Shown here in pieces: positions 40,946 to 52,683 of a stretch of 64,000 nt of DNA. Below the pieces are notes generated by a model, which did not search any database, was not told where the DNA came from, and saw only the letters and a list, made by a program, of their open reading frames with translations. Source of the DNA: Salvia splendens (Eukaryota; Streptophyta; Magnoliopsida; Lamiales; Lamiaceae). Where the stretch lies: positions 24,607,267 through 24,671,266 of the forward strand of contig NC_056051.1 in assembly GCF_004379255.2 (NCBI RefSeq), in the 5' to 3' direction. The position numbers were made by a program, and so were the translations under genes. Position 1 is the first letter of the stretch; each line of letters starts with the position of its first letter.

Positions 40946-41511
40946 AGAATTGTCATAGTGGTAACCCAACCATGATGACTGGAGATCCCAAGAACTTGGT
41001 TCAAAGGGACAACTAAGCTATGAGAGTTCATGGAAAAACACTCAAACTATATCTATTCCCTAGAGAGCAATAGAGTGTTGGAGAACTTGCCTCGTGGTAA
41101 AGGCTAAGTCTATGACTTTTAATGGTTCTTAAGGATCTCAAAGAGATGGAATTCTCAAAGAGACCAAGTATGGCAAGGTACTTGACTAAGAATCACCTAC
41201 GTAAGTGCGAAGTGTGGTCGCTTCATAAAAAACGCACTTATGAATCCAAAGTGGTGTCCAAGACCGCAATGGACACAAAACGTGAGAACGGATGAGGTTG
41301 AGGTGTTTAAGTGTTAACACCATTGTCTCGGTGCACGCCGTGGGGGATTAGTTCAAAGCATCGCGCTACTAAGCCGCCTGTGTATCCGATGGTGTCGACT
41401 ATGGAGGGTTCAAAGTCAACAACTACCTATCCTTATGCTTATATACCTCGCGAGGGTTGAGCTTGTGTCTGCATGCATATGCATTCGGCTATTTCCACTC
41501 ATGTGGGGGAT
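40946..41511 (+). other. non-coding tail of the copia element with polypurine tract
   Basis: No frame of note. The end reads CATGTGGGGGAT, the usual copia polypurine tract, directly before TGTAAAAAATC, the LTR start. Confidence 0.7.
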
Positions 41512-41897
41512 TGTAAAAAATCATGGATTAAATATGCCCGGTCAATGGATTTTGACCAAATAATAAATGTGACGAGACATTTAATTTTGTGAAATTAAAT
41601 GACATAGCGTCGATCTACATTTTACGTAGGTAAATGTAGTATATTCACTTTCTCAAATCCGATTTCCGGTGAGTGAGAAATAGTGGATTAAAGTTGGGCA
41701 TAATTAGCTTTTAATTAAAGCTTGGAGATGGAGCTTAGGGAATAATTAACTAGTGTTAATTATCCCACATTGGAGGATTAACACATCTTTAATGTGTATA
41801 AATTAAGTGACTTTATGTTACTTAATAATTATAGTGGACCAAGATGGGTGAAAGAGCCCACACGCGCGCACACGCGCGCGCCGCCGCCGCCCGCCCG

Positions 41898-42100
41898 CCC
41901 GAGCCCGAGCCCGTGCCCGTGCCCGTGCACGTGCTCGTGCTCGTGCTCGTGCTCGTGGTCGCGGGCGCGGGCCGCGGGCCTCGGGCCTCGGGCCTCGGGC
42001 CCGGGCCCGAGCCCGATCCCGAGCCCGATCCCGATCCCGATCCCGATCTCGATCTCGATCTTGATCTTGATCTTGGACTTGGACTTGGACTTGGATCTTG
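41898..42100. repeat. hexanucleotide array whose unit changes stepwise
   Basis: Read left to right the six-base unit passes through GCCCGA, GCCCGT, GCTCGT, a GGGCCTC block, GAGCCC/GATCCC, GATCTC, GATCTT and GGACTT, two to four copies each. Neighbouring units differ by one base. Because the unit is six bases without stops, several frames on both strands stay open and would encode dipeptide repeats. Confidence 0.85.
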
Positions 42101-42351
42101 GCAATTGGTCTTTGGGTGGTCTTTGGGCTTGGTGCTTGGCCCAAACTATTCTTTTTGGACCACCGCCGAGTCAGCAATCCAAGTGGCTTGACACGTCGTC
42201 AAGCGAGGCACAGTCACGGTTGCCACGTGAGAAATCCACACGCTCCACACACGGATGGCACACTCCTGCCACACGTCTGTAACCGACGTCGGTTACGAAT
42301 TGCCATGATGACAGCCATCATGGCTGTTGACCCCCTGCAGTGGACTGAGCC

Positions 42352-42358
42352 TATAAAT
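42352..42358 (+). promoter_or_regulatory. TATA box of the copia 3' LTR
   Basis: TATAAAT lies in TGAGCCTATAAATAGGCC, about 100 bp before the CT-rich region shared with the 5' LTR. The equivalent position in the 5' LTR is deleted. Confidence 0.7.
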
Positions 42359-42725
42359 AGGCCAGCCATTCCATGCATCACTACACAATTCAAAAAGCAT
42401 TCTGCATCATAAGCTCTCTCCCTCTCCCTGCATAGTTTTTTCTGTCGAAGCTCTGCCCTCTCCTCCATCCAGTTCGCCGGAGCTCTGTTGATTGCGGTGC
42501 TGCATCAATAGAGACGTAGCCGTTTACCTTTGGGGACGACACGCCAAACCGAAGAGCACTACCGGGGCGTATCTCGTCTTGCGGGAAGAGGCCTCCTCGA
42601 CTCGGCTAATCACACTGGTTTAGTAGTTTCGATTATACGTTGTATTTTTAAGTTCAGTTCTTCCTTTCCTTTCTTTTGGGTTGTATTACGCCCGGTAGTT
42701 ATCTTTGTAATCCCAGAAACCAACA

Positions 42726-43351
42726 TAACATACATCACTCATGCAAGTGGCTGTGTGTTTTTCATTAATCAAGAAAAACGCATAAATGTGCCCACAAAAC
42801 GAAAGCTGAAAGTTTGTTTCTATACGTCATAAATCCTGTCAACTACGATCTTTTGATTGGTGAGATGCTCTCTTCATTTCTTCAATCATAGAAGAAAATA
42901 TGTACTCCATTTAAATTCACATTAAATTATACCCTAACCCTAGCATATATTTTACACATCGTCATTATTAATTTGTTATCATCATTATTACTTTCTCACT
43001 GAGTATTGTTTTAGAATTCTTGAAATTTCCTTCCACAATTAGTTTTGAATTACTAGAGTAATTAAACACATAAATTAATTCAAACAACGAAATGAATAAA
43101 GTGTGAACAAGTGGTGTCTACAGTTGAGGTTGAGCTGTATTAGCTACATAAAAGGTGAGTACGAAACTTCATTTCACTTCACTTATTCAAAGAGAACTTT
43201 GTTTTTTCTTCTTCTTCATGACTTTCCTACAAATGGGTTATAAATTGTAGTTACTGCATTTTTATTGCAGTGAAAGTGACATGGGAAATAGCAGTAGTAT
43301 ATAGATTTGTGAGGTTTGATGCAACAGTTAACTCTTTTGTATATGACCTAA
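42726..43351. other. spacer between copia and Harbinger elements
   Basis: No gene. The first 80 bp (ACATCACTCATGCAAGTGGC and onward) resemble 30815-30890, and 43276-43322 resembles 45168-45205, which suggests old local duplications. Confidence 0.4.
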
Positions 43352-44532
43352 GGTCATCCACGATGGGGCGGACGATAGCGCACCTGATGCATCGGGCGTG
43401 CTATCGTCCGCCACTGTGGCACCGCGGACAACGGACGATGCGTCGTCCGCGCCCGACGCTTAGTCCGCGGACGATAGGGCATCGTCCGCCCATTGTGGGC
43501 GACGCGGACAATACAACGCGTTTTAGTTTTTTTTTTAATTCAAAAATTTTGTTATATATATACCCCAGCTTCACTTTTCATTTGTAACTTTTCGATTAAC
43601 TTTTAAACTCTCAAATTACGCTATAAAATGGATTCCGGTGGATACTCAAGTCCTAGTAGCCCGATGTTTGGAGATGGCGCACGGTGGCCGGGTACACAAC
43701 CTGACGAATATCGGTCGTTCGACGCCAACAAGCAGTACGATCCGGACTTCAGTACGGATTCGTACGGTCTCTCCGACATGGAGACGTCTCCAACTAGCCC
43801 TGCCGCCGCTTCCCGTCGCGCCGCCAGAAAGAAGCGGACCAAGCACCGGGCGCACAAGTTGCCACCTCCGACAACTTGTGAAGAGTACGCCCTAGGACGT
43901 ACGAACTACCAGCCGGATGAAACCCTTGTCTTGGCGAGGTGTTGGGTGGATATATCGGAGGACCCGATATTCGCGAACAACCAGAAGCAACTCGCGTACT
44001 GGGAGCGCATCGCCGAGCGCTACAATGAGGCGAAGCCGCCAAGCGCGTACAAGCGCCAACGGGAGCAGCTCCGCAAGCACTGGGATCAGGTGAAGAAGCA
44101 AGTCAACCTGTTCGCGGCGGAGTACGAGAAGTGCTCGAGGGATCAGGGAAGCGGCGAGAGCTTGAGCGACGTGCGCGATAGAGCGTTGTTGTCGTACCAG
44201 TCCATGTACGGCGACTTCAAGCATTTCAACATCTGGGCGCTCTTGAGGGATAAGCAGAAGTTCCAAGGCGCGATTCTGCACACCGGTGCGGCGAAGCGGA
44301 CAAAGAGGACAAAAAATCAATGAATTTTTTGCCGTTCTTTTAGTTAATTGTTGTGTTTTTTAATAAGTTTGTATTTATATATTTGAAAACATTTAAATTA
44401 AATAATAAAACAATAATAAAATGCTTAGGGCGCCCCACTGCAGGTGGAAGGACAGGAGGATAAAAATGCTGACGTGGCGGTGCATAGGGAGGGCTTTATG
44501 GCGCGTCTTAGGGCGCCCCATTGTGGATGGCA
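43352..44532 (+). mobile_element. PIF/Harbinger element carrying ORF1 only
   Basis: Ends GGTCATCCACGATGGGGCG and CGCCCCATTGTGGATGGCA with TAA at 43349-43351 and 44533-44535. The flanks are rich in GGACGAT / ATCGTCC words. A TATATATA tract near 43553 precedes the ORF. No transposase frame is present, so it must depend on a transposase elsewhere. Confidence 0.88.
43628..44323 (+). CDS. PIF/Harbinger ORF1 (Myb/SANT-like DNA-binding protein)
   Basis: 231 residues. The N-terminal 75 are Ser/Pro-rich and end in a basic ASRRAARKKRTKHRAHK stretch, a likely nuclear signal. A Myb/SANT-like trihelix follows from about 95 (ETLVLARCWVDISEDPIF, QLAYWERIAERYNE, REQLRKHWDQVKKQVNLF). The C-terminus has a WALLRDKQKFQGAI block and a basic end. 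In Harbinger transposons this protein brings the transposase to DNA and the nucleus. Annotation pipelines often mislabel it 'glutathione S-transferase T3-like'. The frame looks intact. Confidence 0.88.
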   Translation: MDSGGYSSPSSPMFGDGARWPGTQPDEYRSFDANKQYDPDFSTDSYGLSDMETSPTSPAAASRRAARKKRTKHRAHKLPPPTTCEEYALGRTNYQPDETLVLARCWVDISEDPIFANNQKQLAYWERIAERYNEAKPPSAYKRQREQLRKHWDQVKKQVNLFAAEYEKCSRDQGSGESLSDVRDRALLSYQSMYGDFKHFNIWALLRDKQKFQGAILHTGAAKRTKRTKNQ

Positions 44533-44535
44533 TAA

Positions 44536-47030
44536 TACCTAAAGAATTAACGCAAGTAGCATTAGTGTATGACAAAAAGGTAACTATATTTAGTTTGAAG
44601 TGGATTTACATTCATAAAGGCCTGTGATGAAATCATGTTAGGATTTTAACTGGTAAAGTTAAGAAAAGAATACGATGAAATCCTATATACAATCTTAATA
44701 TTGTTATTGTTATACAGCTACATGAGTAAAAGAATCAGCCAAGGGGGCATGCCTTTATGAAATTATTGAAATTTCATAATTTGTTAGGTCACTTTGCAAG
44801 TAATAGAAAGTGCTACTATAATTATTTTTATATATGTGAGTATAAGTTAGAGGAGACAAGTTTGGTGTATCTTGTCTTATCTTTGGCCAGCCAAATTTAA
44901 TTGGTAATGAATGTCTATTCAATCCGTATGCGATTTAGAAGGAAAATTTTAACAAAAATCACTGCAATTTTAAAAATTAATAGAAAAATCATGAAATTTG
45001 GATTTATTCTTAAATATTTCCTAGTGAAATTATATGTGATATGAAAATGAAAAATCATATGTACATTAGTGATTATATTTGCTCCTTTTATTGTTTAATT
45101 TACATACTACTCACTAAGTTCTAACACAGCAAATGCAACGTCTCGAACAGATTTGTGTAAAGAAAGTGATATAGGCGTGTATAGATTTGTGGGGTTTGAT
45201 CTTTTTGTCTGACCTATTGGCTAATAGCCTAATATAATAGCGCCATTTTCTTCTTTTTTTTGTTACTATAAACAATGGAGTGGAGTAGGATAAACTTTAA
45301 GATGTTAAATTACAAAATCTCTTCTAATTTTAAATAATTTGTATTTCTTAATTCTATTTCATTTTTCTTCCAGGCCAGTTATATTTATTTTTTTATCATT
45401 TATTAATGATCACTGATCCCAAACATTCTACTCCATATTATTATTATTATTATTATTATTATGATTATTATTATTATTATTATCTACTAGAGTGGTGTTC
45501 AATTTTCAAGATAAAATAATATCAACATATAATATAGGATTGAGTTGTGAGATTTATTTTAGTTATAGGAGTTAGCTATGACTAATTATTCCATGATTAT
45601 CCACCTATGATTGAATTCTCTTATGAATCAAACACACTACATATTTAATCCTGGGATACAATCTTGCAAACTGAACATCCGCTAGAAGTACTAGGTAATC
45701 ATAAAATAATTATATAAATATTGTTGCTAAAAATTGTAAGAACACAAAAATCACAAACTGCTATAAAATTGAATATGTGAATAAAGTGCAAATAAAATTG
45801 TCTTTACCCAATATATTCTTATATTTTATTTGTTAAGTTCGGGATGTTCTTTTAATGTTGTCTATTGATTCCATATTTCCATATTCCAGCAGTTTACAAA
45901 AATTTTGGCCCAAATTTCATTTTCAATCTGTCCACTAAATATTTGTCACTTTCCATTAATTTATTAATAGGGTTAACGTAACTCACAGCACATTTATTTA
46001 ATCGGGATCCTTACTCCATTTAAAACACTACCATTCAAAATAATTCTTGTTATTCACTGGTGACAACCTTTAACAAAAAGAAAGAGTTATTACTTTTTAA
46101 TTATCGATTAAAATAGTGACCGAACTCTGTTTTTAGTATAATAGTGACCTAACTAAGATTAGATAACAAGCACTTTCCGATTACAGCCGTTAAATATTTA
46201 GTTTTAAAATTATTGGTTAAATGAATAATCCAAATAGTGATCTAGTGTTGGAATATATACTCATGCATGTTTTTATTCTCGATATATTTCTGTGTCTAAT
46301 TTAGGCATACCTCTACGGGCAAGGACAGCAGGGTGGCTGTGCTATTATGCACCCACATCAATTTTTTATAATAAAAGATAATATTTTAATATTATCATTT
46401 AAAAAATAAACAATATACTACGGGTGGAACAGCAGTCCGTGTTGTGCTATTAGCCATAGCAGGGGATCCAAACCCTACCTCTACCTCATCTTCACTCAAT
46501 ATTTGACATAATCAAACTCATGTGTATTTCAAATGTTAAATTTTAATTTTGAATCTCACCAATATTGTTATATATGATTATGTATATTTATAAGGTGAAA
46601 GACTTAGCTTTGAATCTCCGCTACGTTCTCATTCATGTTTTGTACTACTATGTAACATTATTGATATCTTTGAAAGTCTAAACGAGTCAGAATGATGGCG
46701 TATGGAAGACAATTGATCTACGCTGTCATGACTAGCGAGGATGTTTGGGAGTTCCCTCGGAGTGGTGGTACAACAAAGAACCAACCACGATCAACGTGAC
46801 CATGATTAACAAGAACTTGGAGTGGTGGTTCAGCGAAAAATCAGTCATGATTTTAATTTAACTGGAGTAGTAATTTTCTTTTATCACTCTCAATTTAATT
46901 TCACATTTTCTGTAACAACTAAAAAATAAACGATATTTATTTATTAAAGCTTTTTTTTGTTCGCTCATTGTCAACAATCCTGCTAAACGTAATCCACGGT
47001 TACCAGACCATCAAGCAGCCTAATTAAATA
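44536..47030. other. AT-rich intergenic stretch
   Basis: Holds an ATT microsatellite at 45436-45483. A GGCTGTGCTATTA / TGTGCTATTAGCC pair near 46330 and 46447 may mark a small unclassified MITE. No gene was seen. Confidence 0.45.
45436..45483. repeat. (ATT)n microsatellite
   Basis: About 15 ATT units interrupted once by ATG. Confidence 0.95.
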
Positions 47031-47274
47031 CTCTCTTTGTTCCATAGTAATTGAGGCGTTTCTTTTCGGGACGGGGATTAAGAAATTTGTGTTAGGTGAG
47101 TTAAGTAAAGGGAGAATAAAGTGGAAAATGAAAAAGGTAGAGAGATGAAGAGAGAATAAAGTAAGAGAGAGTAAAATAGGTGTGGAGAAATGTGTTGACT
47201 TTTACTAAAAAGAAAAATGACTCTATTACTATGGAACGTACCAAAATGACAAAATGACTATGGAACGGAGGGAG
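47031..47274. mobile_element. Stowaway MITE
   Basis: Starts CTCTCTTTGTTCCATAGTAA, ends GACTATGGAACGGAGGGAG, flanked by TA (47029-47030, 47275-47276). The right end has an extra partial copy, CTATTACTATGGAACG at 47222. Confidence 0.88.
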
Positions 47275-47859
47275 TAAGACGCTAACGACTAGGAATATTC
47301 AGTATTGATAGCAAGGACTAAGAAGAGAAGGTGTAGAATGGATTGAAGATACTCACAGTTGCGGTAATCGGAAAAGCTACCACTGAGGGCTTTTTGGAGG
47401 GGGGAGGGAGGAGCCGGTCGATCTCAAGTCGGAAAATAACATGGTCGGATATGGGCCTTTCGCATCATGTTGCCCAATATCCTCACGTGGGCTGATTAAA
47501 CGGCCCAATTCAATATCAAATTTATTTGTTAGTGAAATAATTTTTTTGAAACTAAAATAAATGTTGGTAAACGTAAATTTAAACATGTCTTTACCATGAA
47601 AAGAGGCAAACTCATCATGCCAATTAATATTCGGCTATCCATAATTATAAAGCAATATAATTTCAAACACTGGTGCAAAGACAAACTCAATACCGCCTAA
47701 ATCAATCAGTAAGCATTTTAAACTACGAAACCATAATTAAAAAAAAAAAGACCAAACACAGGTTCGTTCCATCGGGGCATCGGACAACTTAGCCACAAGG
47801 GAAATGGAAATTCGAGGCCTTTCAAGATCGAGTAGCACCACCTCACATGAAGGAGTCTT

Positions 47860-49596
47860 CTAGGCAAGCTTCTTATCTTTAAGACCTTTTGGGATTTTGC
47901 TCAAAACCTTGGCATCAAACACAGCATATTGTTTTTTGAACTCGGCCTCAGCTTTCTCGGCAAAAGCATCAACCTGGTCTTCGTACTTCTCATAAAGAAC
48001 AGGAACCGTGTGCAGCAACACAAAACCTGTATGATAAAATGAGAAGAAAATGGAATGAGGTACTGCAGATGATGGCTGTTTACAATACTGGGCAAGTATA
48101 TCATTAACTGAGATACAAGATGGCTAGGTACTTACAGATGTAAAACAGGGTAAGGGAGTTGAAGCAGGATCCCAGTATTGAAACAATCCAAAGGCCAGCA
48201 ATCACCTATTATGACATAATGCAATGCCAGGATCAGCAAGAAATCAGATGAGATTAATAAGAACAGCTGGCAGTAGAATGTAATTATCAGAAGATAAATA
48301 CTCGTGCCATACAGCAAGGAATTTCTTCAAGTCTCGTCCAGATGCTACAACACGAAGCAAAGCAAAAAGTGAGTTGATTTCTGTCCTAAGGGCTGATGCT
48401 ACGCCCAGGACAACATCTTGAGGAAGAGCGATTTCAGGGATCTTTGGCGGGGACCTGAGAAGTTATATAGGAAGTAAGACACATAAGAATGGGTAAGACG
48501 CATGGAAATTTCAATCGGTACATTCACATCATAAATAACCATACTTGTTGATGAAGGTGGATGCATTGGACCACAAGAAAGTGACTGCTAATGCAAGAAT
48601 CAGGATGTGGCAAACTAGAGTGAGCAGGTGATACTCAAGCAACTCAAAAAGCACCCAAATTGCAGTAGCAAGACCTATCACACCACCAGTGACTTTCTTG
48701 TCCCTCCATAGGAAAATGTCAGCAGCTGCCAGAAAAATATAGATGCATCAATAATAGATCATGAATTATGCAAAAAATGAATTATATCAGTTACATCATG
48801 AAACTGTAATACTACGTTTATTCATGGACCTTAATCGAACCTAAATAAAAAGCAACTTCTAGTTATGCAAATATGAACACAGTCACCTCAACTCCTCAAG
48901 CAAATAGTCAGAAAATTCAGTCCATGAACTTATTATAAAAAGAATAGCTTGGATTCAAATAAATGGCAATCATAGAATATCGTTTCATTCTCAAACGCGC
49001 TTGAATTTTTAACAAATCCTTTTAACACATCAAACATAGATACACATGATCATTTCTGAAGACCTAACACAATAAACCAGATACAAAAGTGGAAACAAAG
49101 AAGAAGTTTGACCTAAAATACAATCCAAATCATCAAATAACCGCTCACGATTTAAACAAACTGAATTACACAAAATGCGGCTCATAACAAGCGGCAAATC
49201 AATTTCAAAGATTCAAACATTGAAAACAAATCTTCAGTTACCAATCAATTCTAATTTCAAGTGTATATTCATAAATCTCATAAACGACATTAAATCTGAC
49301 GAATCGAGAATGCACATACTTCAACAAGCACTCAAAGTTAATCGAAACATTCGATAATGAAAATTAACAGAAGAAAAGGAAATAACCATACGTTTTCCGC
49401 CGCCCAAAACCTTGTGCACTGGCTTCTCGCGGCCGAACAAACGGTAGATCTTAGCCTTCACGGCGGATGCCGCGGATTTGAGGTCCCCATCGTTATCGGA
49501 GTCAGATGACGACGAACCGCTGCCGTGGAACTTGTCAGTGATCTTATCGATCAGAGATTCAGCAGCGGATTCGTGCTTCTCGTGTTCTTCGGCCAT
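47860..49596 (-). CDS. reticulon-like protein B (RTNLB)
   Basis: Five exons, 49596-49392, 48725-48545, 48454-48313, 48205-48136 and 48026-47860, join in frame to 765 nt (254 residues). The start [20 protein letters not shown] is chosen over an upstream in-frame Met because it matches the usual plant reticulon start. The N-terminus is acidic and Ser-rich. [20 protein letters not shown] leads into the reticulon homology domain with two long hydrophobic hairpins (around residues 68-135 and 175-205). The C-terminus is [13 protein letters not shown], a lysine-rich end similar to ER retention signals. Reticulons bend the tubular ER and edge of sheets. The B1/B2 subgroup is likely. Confidence 0.92.
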
Positions 49597-51734
49597 TGAT
49601 TCCAAACTTCGATCTCAATCCACGCCGCCTGAAAAGTAGTTTACTTCACTAGCTAGATACACTATGCTCCCACCTTTTTCGCTTGAATGTGAGAGAATGA
49701 AAATGAAAAATCCGAGGGCTTTTAAGCAAGGCATTGCGTTCGGAATTGCCGAGCCTGGGGCTCGGGTATCCGAGCCGCTTGGGTTAGAGTAACGGAAACC
49801 GAGAAAAGAAATTCCAAATCTGCATTGATGGTACCGAGGTTTAACGGCCGTTAATTACTGAGCTTCTCTTTCCCTTTTTAAAAACTTTTCAAATTTTAAA
49901 TTTGAAAGATGATTTCATTTGTAGTTTTGAATTTGTAAATTGAAAGAATTACAAAAGATGACTAAAATGAAAAATAAGTGAATAAAAACATTCAAAATTA
50001 ATTTGATAAATGAACTAAAATGGAAATATGGAGTAACTATTTTTCATGGGAGTAGGTGATATGTCTTATAATAAATAATGGTCATATAATGCATACCTAT
50101 AGCTCAGTTAAAATATAAACGTGAAATTACAAACATCCTCAAAATTTTCTTGTATGTTCCAAAAATATAATTTCACATAAAATTGTTTGTGCCTTAATAT
50201 AACGTGGCCTTACCTTCTTTTTGGAAGAGTGAATAAGGCTTGATTGAAATATAAAAAATTTTCCATTTTCGAGAGACAATAAATACAATTTTCTATGTAT
50301 AAAAAGGGAAAATCAATATATGTCTGTAGAATGTAGTAGGAAATTTAGTTTAAATAAAAAATACAAGTATATTAATTTAACATGAGTTTTAGCTAAACTG
50401 GACATGTATTGTAACTTCTTGTGACTTCTATTATTCAGAAAAGAGTTTGACATCATTTCAGTAGTAACATCATTTTTATTGATAATGTATGTCTATTTTC
50501 TAATACCATTATATTAATAGTGTTTGTACTACTATTTGTATATTACTAGATCATTGCAATAATGAGTAAATTCAATCAGCAAAATCTATTTAATACAATT
50601 TGATAAATATGCTGCATAATATATTTACCAAAAAATGTGACATGAATAGAATTGTTGAAGACATAATATGAATGAATTATTTATTAGCATATTGCTAGCA
50701 AATAATACTCCTATAGGAGTACATTACAGTAGAATTACGGAATTTGAAGACAAAACGGAGGAGAGTTAAGAAGAGACGGCGTCACGATGCAGTTAAAATA
50801 GAACGTGGCTACAAATAGTAAAGCAAGTGACAGACAGCGGCTGGTTTCCTATGTCGTGACGTGGCAGTAGGTGAGTGGTGGACACCTCATGCCTAATATC
50901 GGACACTGGTTGGCCCTTTCCTTGCATCCCTATGGGCCTGTTTCATTTTGGGCCACTCCCCTTTTAGTAGTGGATTCAGTTTGATTTAAGATTAGTTTAT
51001 TTTTCGCCACCTTTTAAATTTATGAGAATTTCTTGTGCATTTATACTCTACATACAAATACATTTACAAATGTAGCATTGAATGGTTGAGGCTAATAGAA
51101 AAGTTTGTAATTTAGTCGAGCCATGAAAAGTATTATTCTTAATTAGGGGGCTAAGGACAATAGGGTTAATAAGTAAATTCATAATAAATTTTATTGAAAA
51201 AAATAATGAATCAATTCATAATTAACTATAATTTAATTTTGAAACGGTTTAAAGCCAAAAATATAGTAGAGTACAAGTAAAAAATAAATTTTGGATTTTA
51301 TGAAAAATACTTTCTCTGTCCACAAAAAATAATATTGATTGCGGACGTCATGGATTTTAACGCAATATTGATAAAGTCAGAGAAAATATAAAGAATTGGT
51401 AGTTGAAATGTGCCCGGCCAAGTGTTGCATGTGCTGCACGCATGAGTCGATTGGCTCTTGCGCGTGATTGCACAACACGCAGAAGGCCAAGCGTGTGACA
51501 TGCAAAGCTGTATTTTACATACTACCTTCTTCCATTAAAACAGAAACTATTTTCATCTTGATTAGTCCCTTAAAATGAGAAACTTTCTTTTTAAAGAAAT
51601 ATATTTCCTTTTTAATAAGGTGAGACTCGTTCACTAACAATATAATACGTATTAATTATAGATTAATACGTTTTGAAGAGAGAAGAGAGTGCTGGCGATG
51701 GGCGTGTATTTGGGAGAGAGAGGAATTTGAAGAG
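49597..51734. other. promoter region and AT-rich spacer
   Basis: No gene was seen. 51525 onward has a partial Stowaway-like left end (ACTACCTTCTTCCATTAAAA) without a right end. Confidence 0.45.
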
Positions 51735-51995
51735 AGACGTGACGGTAGTCCGGGTCCACCCCCGCGTTCGAGTAGATGTCGAATTTCACTGCGAACACCG
51801 TGTGGACGTTTGAGTAGAAGATCCCGAGGCCGTTGCCGGGGGGGAATCGCCGCCTTGTTGCTTGATGATGAATTTCACGGTGGTTTTGAAGTCGACCTGG
51901 GCGTAGACGGCCTCGGGAGCAGTGGGTGAGGGGGTTGTTTCATGGGAAGACGACGGCGCCGGAGCAGTGGGTGAGGGGGTTGTTTCATGGGAAGA
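51735..51995 (-). pseudogene. legume-lectin gene fragment
   Basis: On the minus strand short pieces read FKTTVKF and GNGLGIFYSN, then TVFAVKFDIYSNAGVDPDYR, close to VFAVEFDIYPNAGVDPSYRH of the neighbouring lectin. Order and spacing are disturbed, and a 32-bp block (GCAGTGGGTGAGGGGGTTGT and onward) is duplicated at about 51920 and 51964. The rest of the domain is missing. Confidence 0.75.
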
Positions 51996-51996
51996 T

Positions 51997-52683
51997 ATAG
52001 TAATATTGATGATAACACAACATTTTTGGAGTTTTAGAATTGTTTAGGAAATGTAGCAATTTATAATTCTGCTTGTCTGCGACAGAAATTGAGTTTGATT
52101 TGCTTGTGAGTCTTGGATTTGTTGAAACAACATAGAAAGATTCAATCCATTGGATGAAAATAAGGAATCGTATATGAAATTTTACAAATATAATAATTGA
52201 CTGATTTTTATCCTGTTGCTTGATCTGCAGCTTTTATTTCTTGAATGGAGGAAAATTCAGCTTATTGGAAAAAATCTTAGGTTGATTGTGAGCCTTGATT
52301 TATTAATAAAGTGATAGGTGAGAGAAATAAATTGTACTTATGACTCCCTTTGTTCTATGTTAAGTGTTTTTTTGGCACGGGAATTAAATAATGCGTGTTT
52401 AATGGGTTAATTAGTCACAAAATAAAATATGAGTAAGAAGAGAATATAGTAAAAGCTTAATAAAAACTAATTTCATTAATCATTAATGGTACATGATAGA
52501 TGGCAATCCCTTATTTTTCACTACACACATAGTAGTACATAATAACACACACAAACACAAACATATTGCCATCATCTTATTTGTAGGACTGATCAAACGA
52601 GAGCAAGCTCAATCGCTAAGCCTTTACATCACAATTCACACCTTACATTCACACATACTGGTGAATGTGGCCGGCGCCGGTTT
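51997..52683. other. spacer between the lectin fragments
   Basis: A Stowaway-like left end (ACTCCCTTTGTTCTATGTTA, 52342) without partner. No gene was seen. Confidence 0.4.

Larger units (their letters stand above)
36040..42725 (+). mobile_element. Ty1/copia retrotransposon with full gag-pol and unequal LTRs
   Basis: The element has a shortened 5' LTR (36040-36423), one long gag-pol frame (36512-40945), a 566-bp non-coding tail (40946-41511) with a TGTGGGGGAT polypurine tract at its end, and a 1214-bp 3' LTR (41512-42725). The domain order protease, integrase, RT, RNase H defines Ty1/copia. No target duplication is found, which fits loss of the outer part of the 5' LTR. The shared LTR segments differ at only a few positions, mainly repeat-number changes, so insertion was recent. 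Confidence 0.93.
41512..42725 (+). repeat. complete 3' LTR of the copia element
   Basis: Runs from TGTAAAAAATCATGG to CCCAGAAACCAACA (TG...CA). It contains an alternating-CG stretch (ACACGCGCGCACACGCGCGC, 41861-41880), a hexamer array to about 42100, a TATA box (42352-42358) and a CT-rich start region. The last ~290 bp match the 5' LTR closely. Confidence 0.85.

Noticed and set aside
41794..42282. Overlapping long frames on both strands in the copia 3' LTR
   Set aside because: They arise from a stop-free hexamer array and lie in LTR DNA; no independent sign of coding.
46310..46480. Possible small MITE
   Set aside because: An inverted GGCTGTGCTATTA-like pair exists, but ends and target duplication could not be defined.
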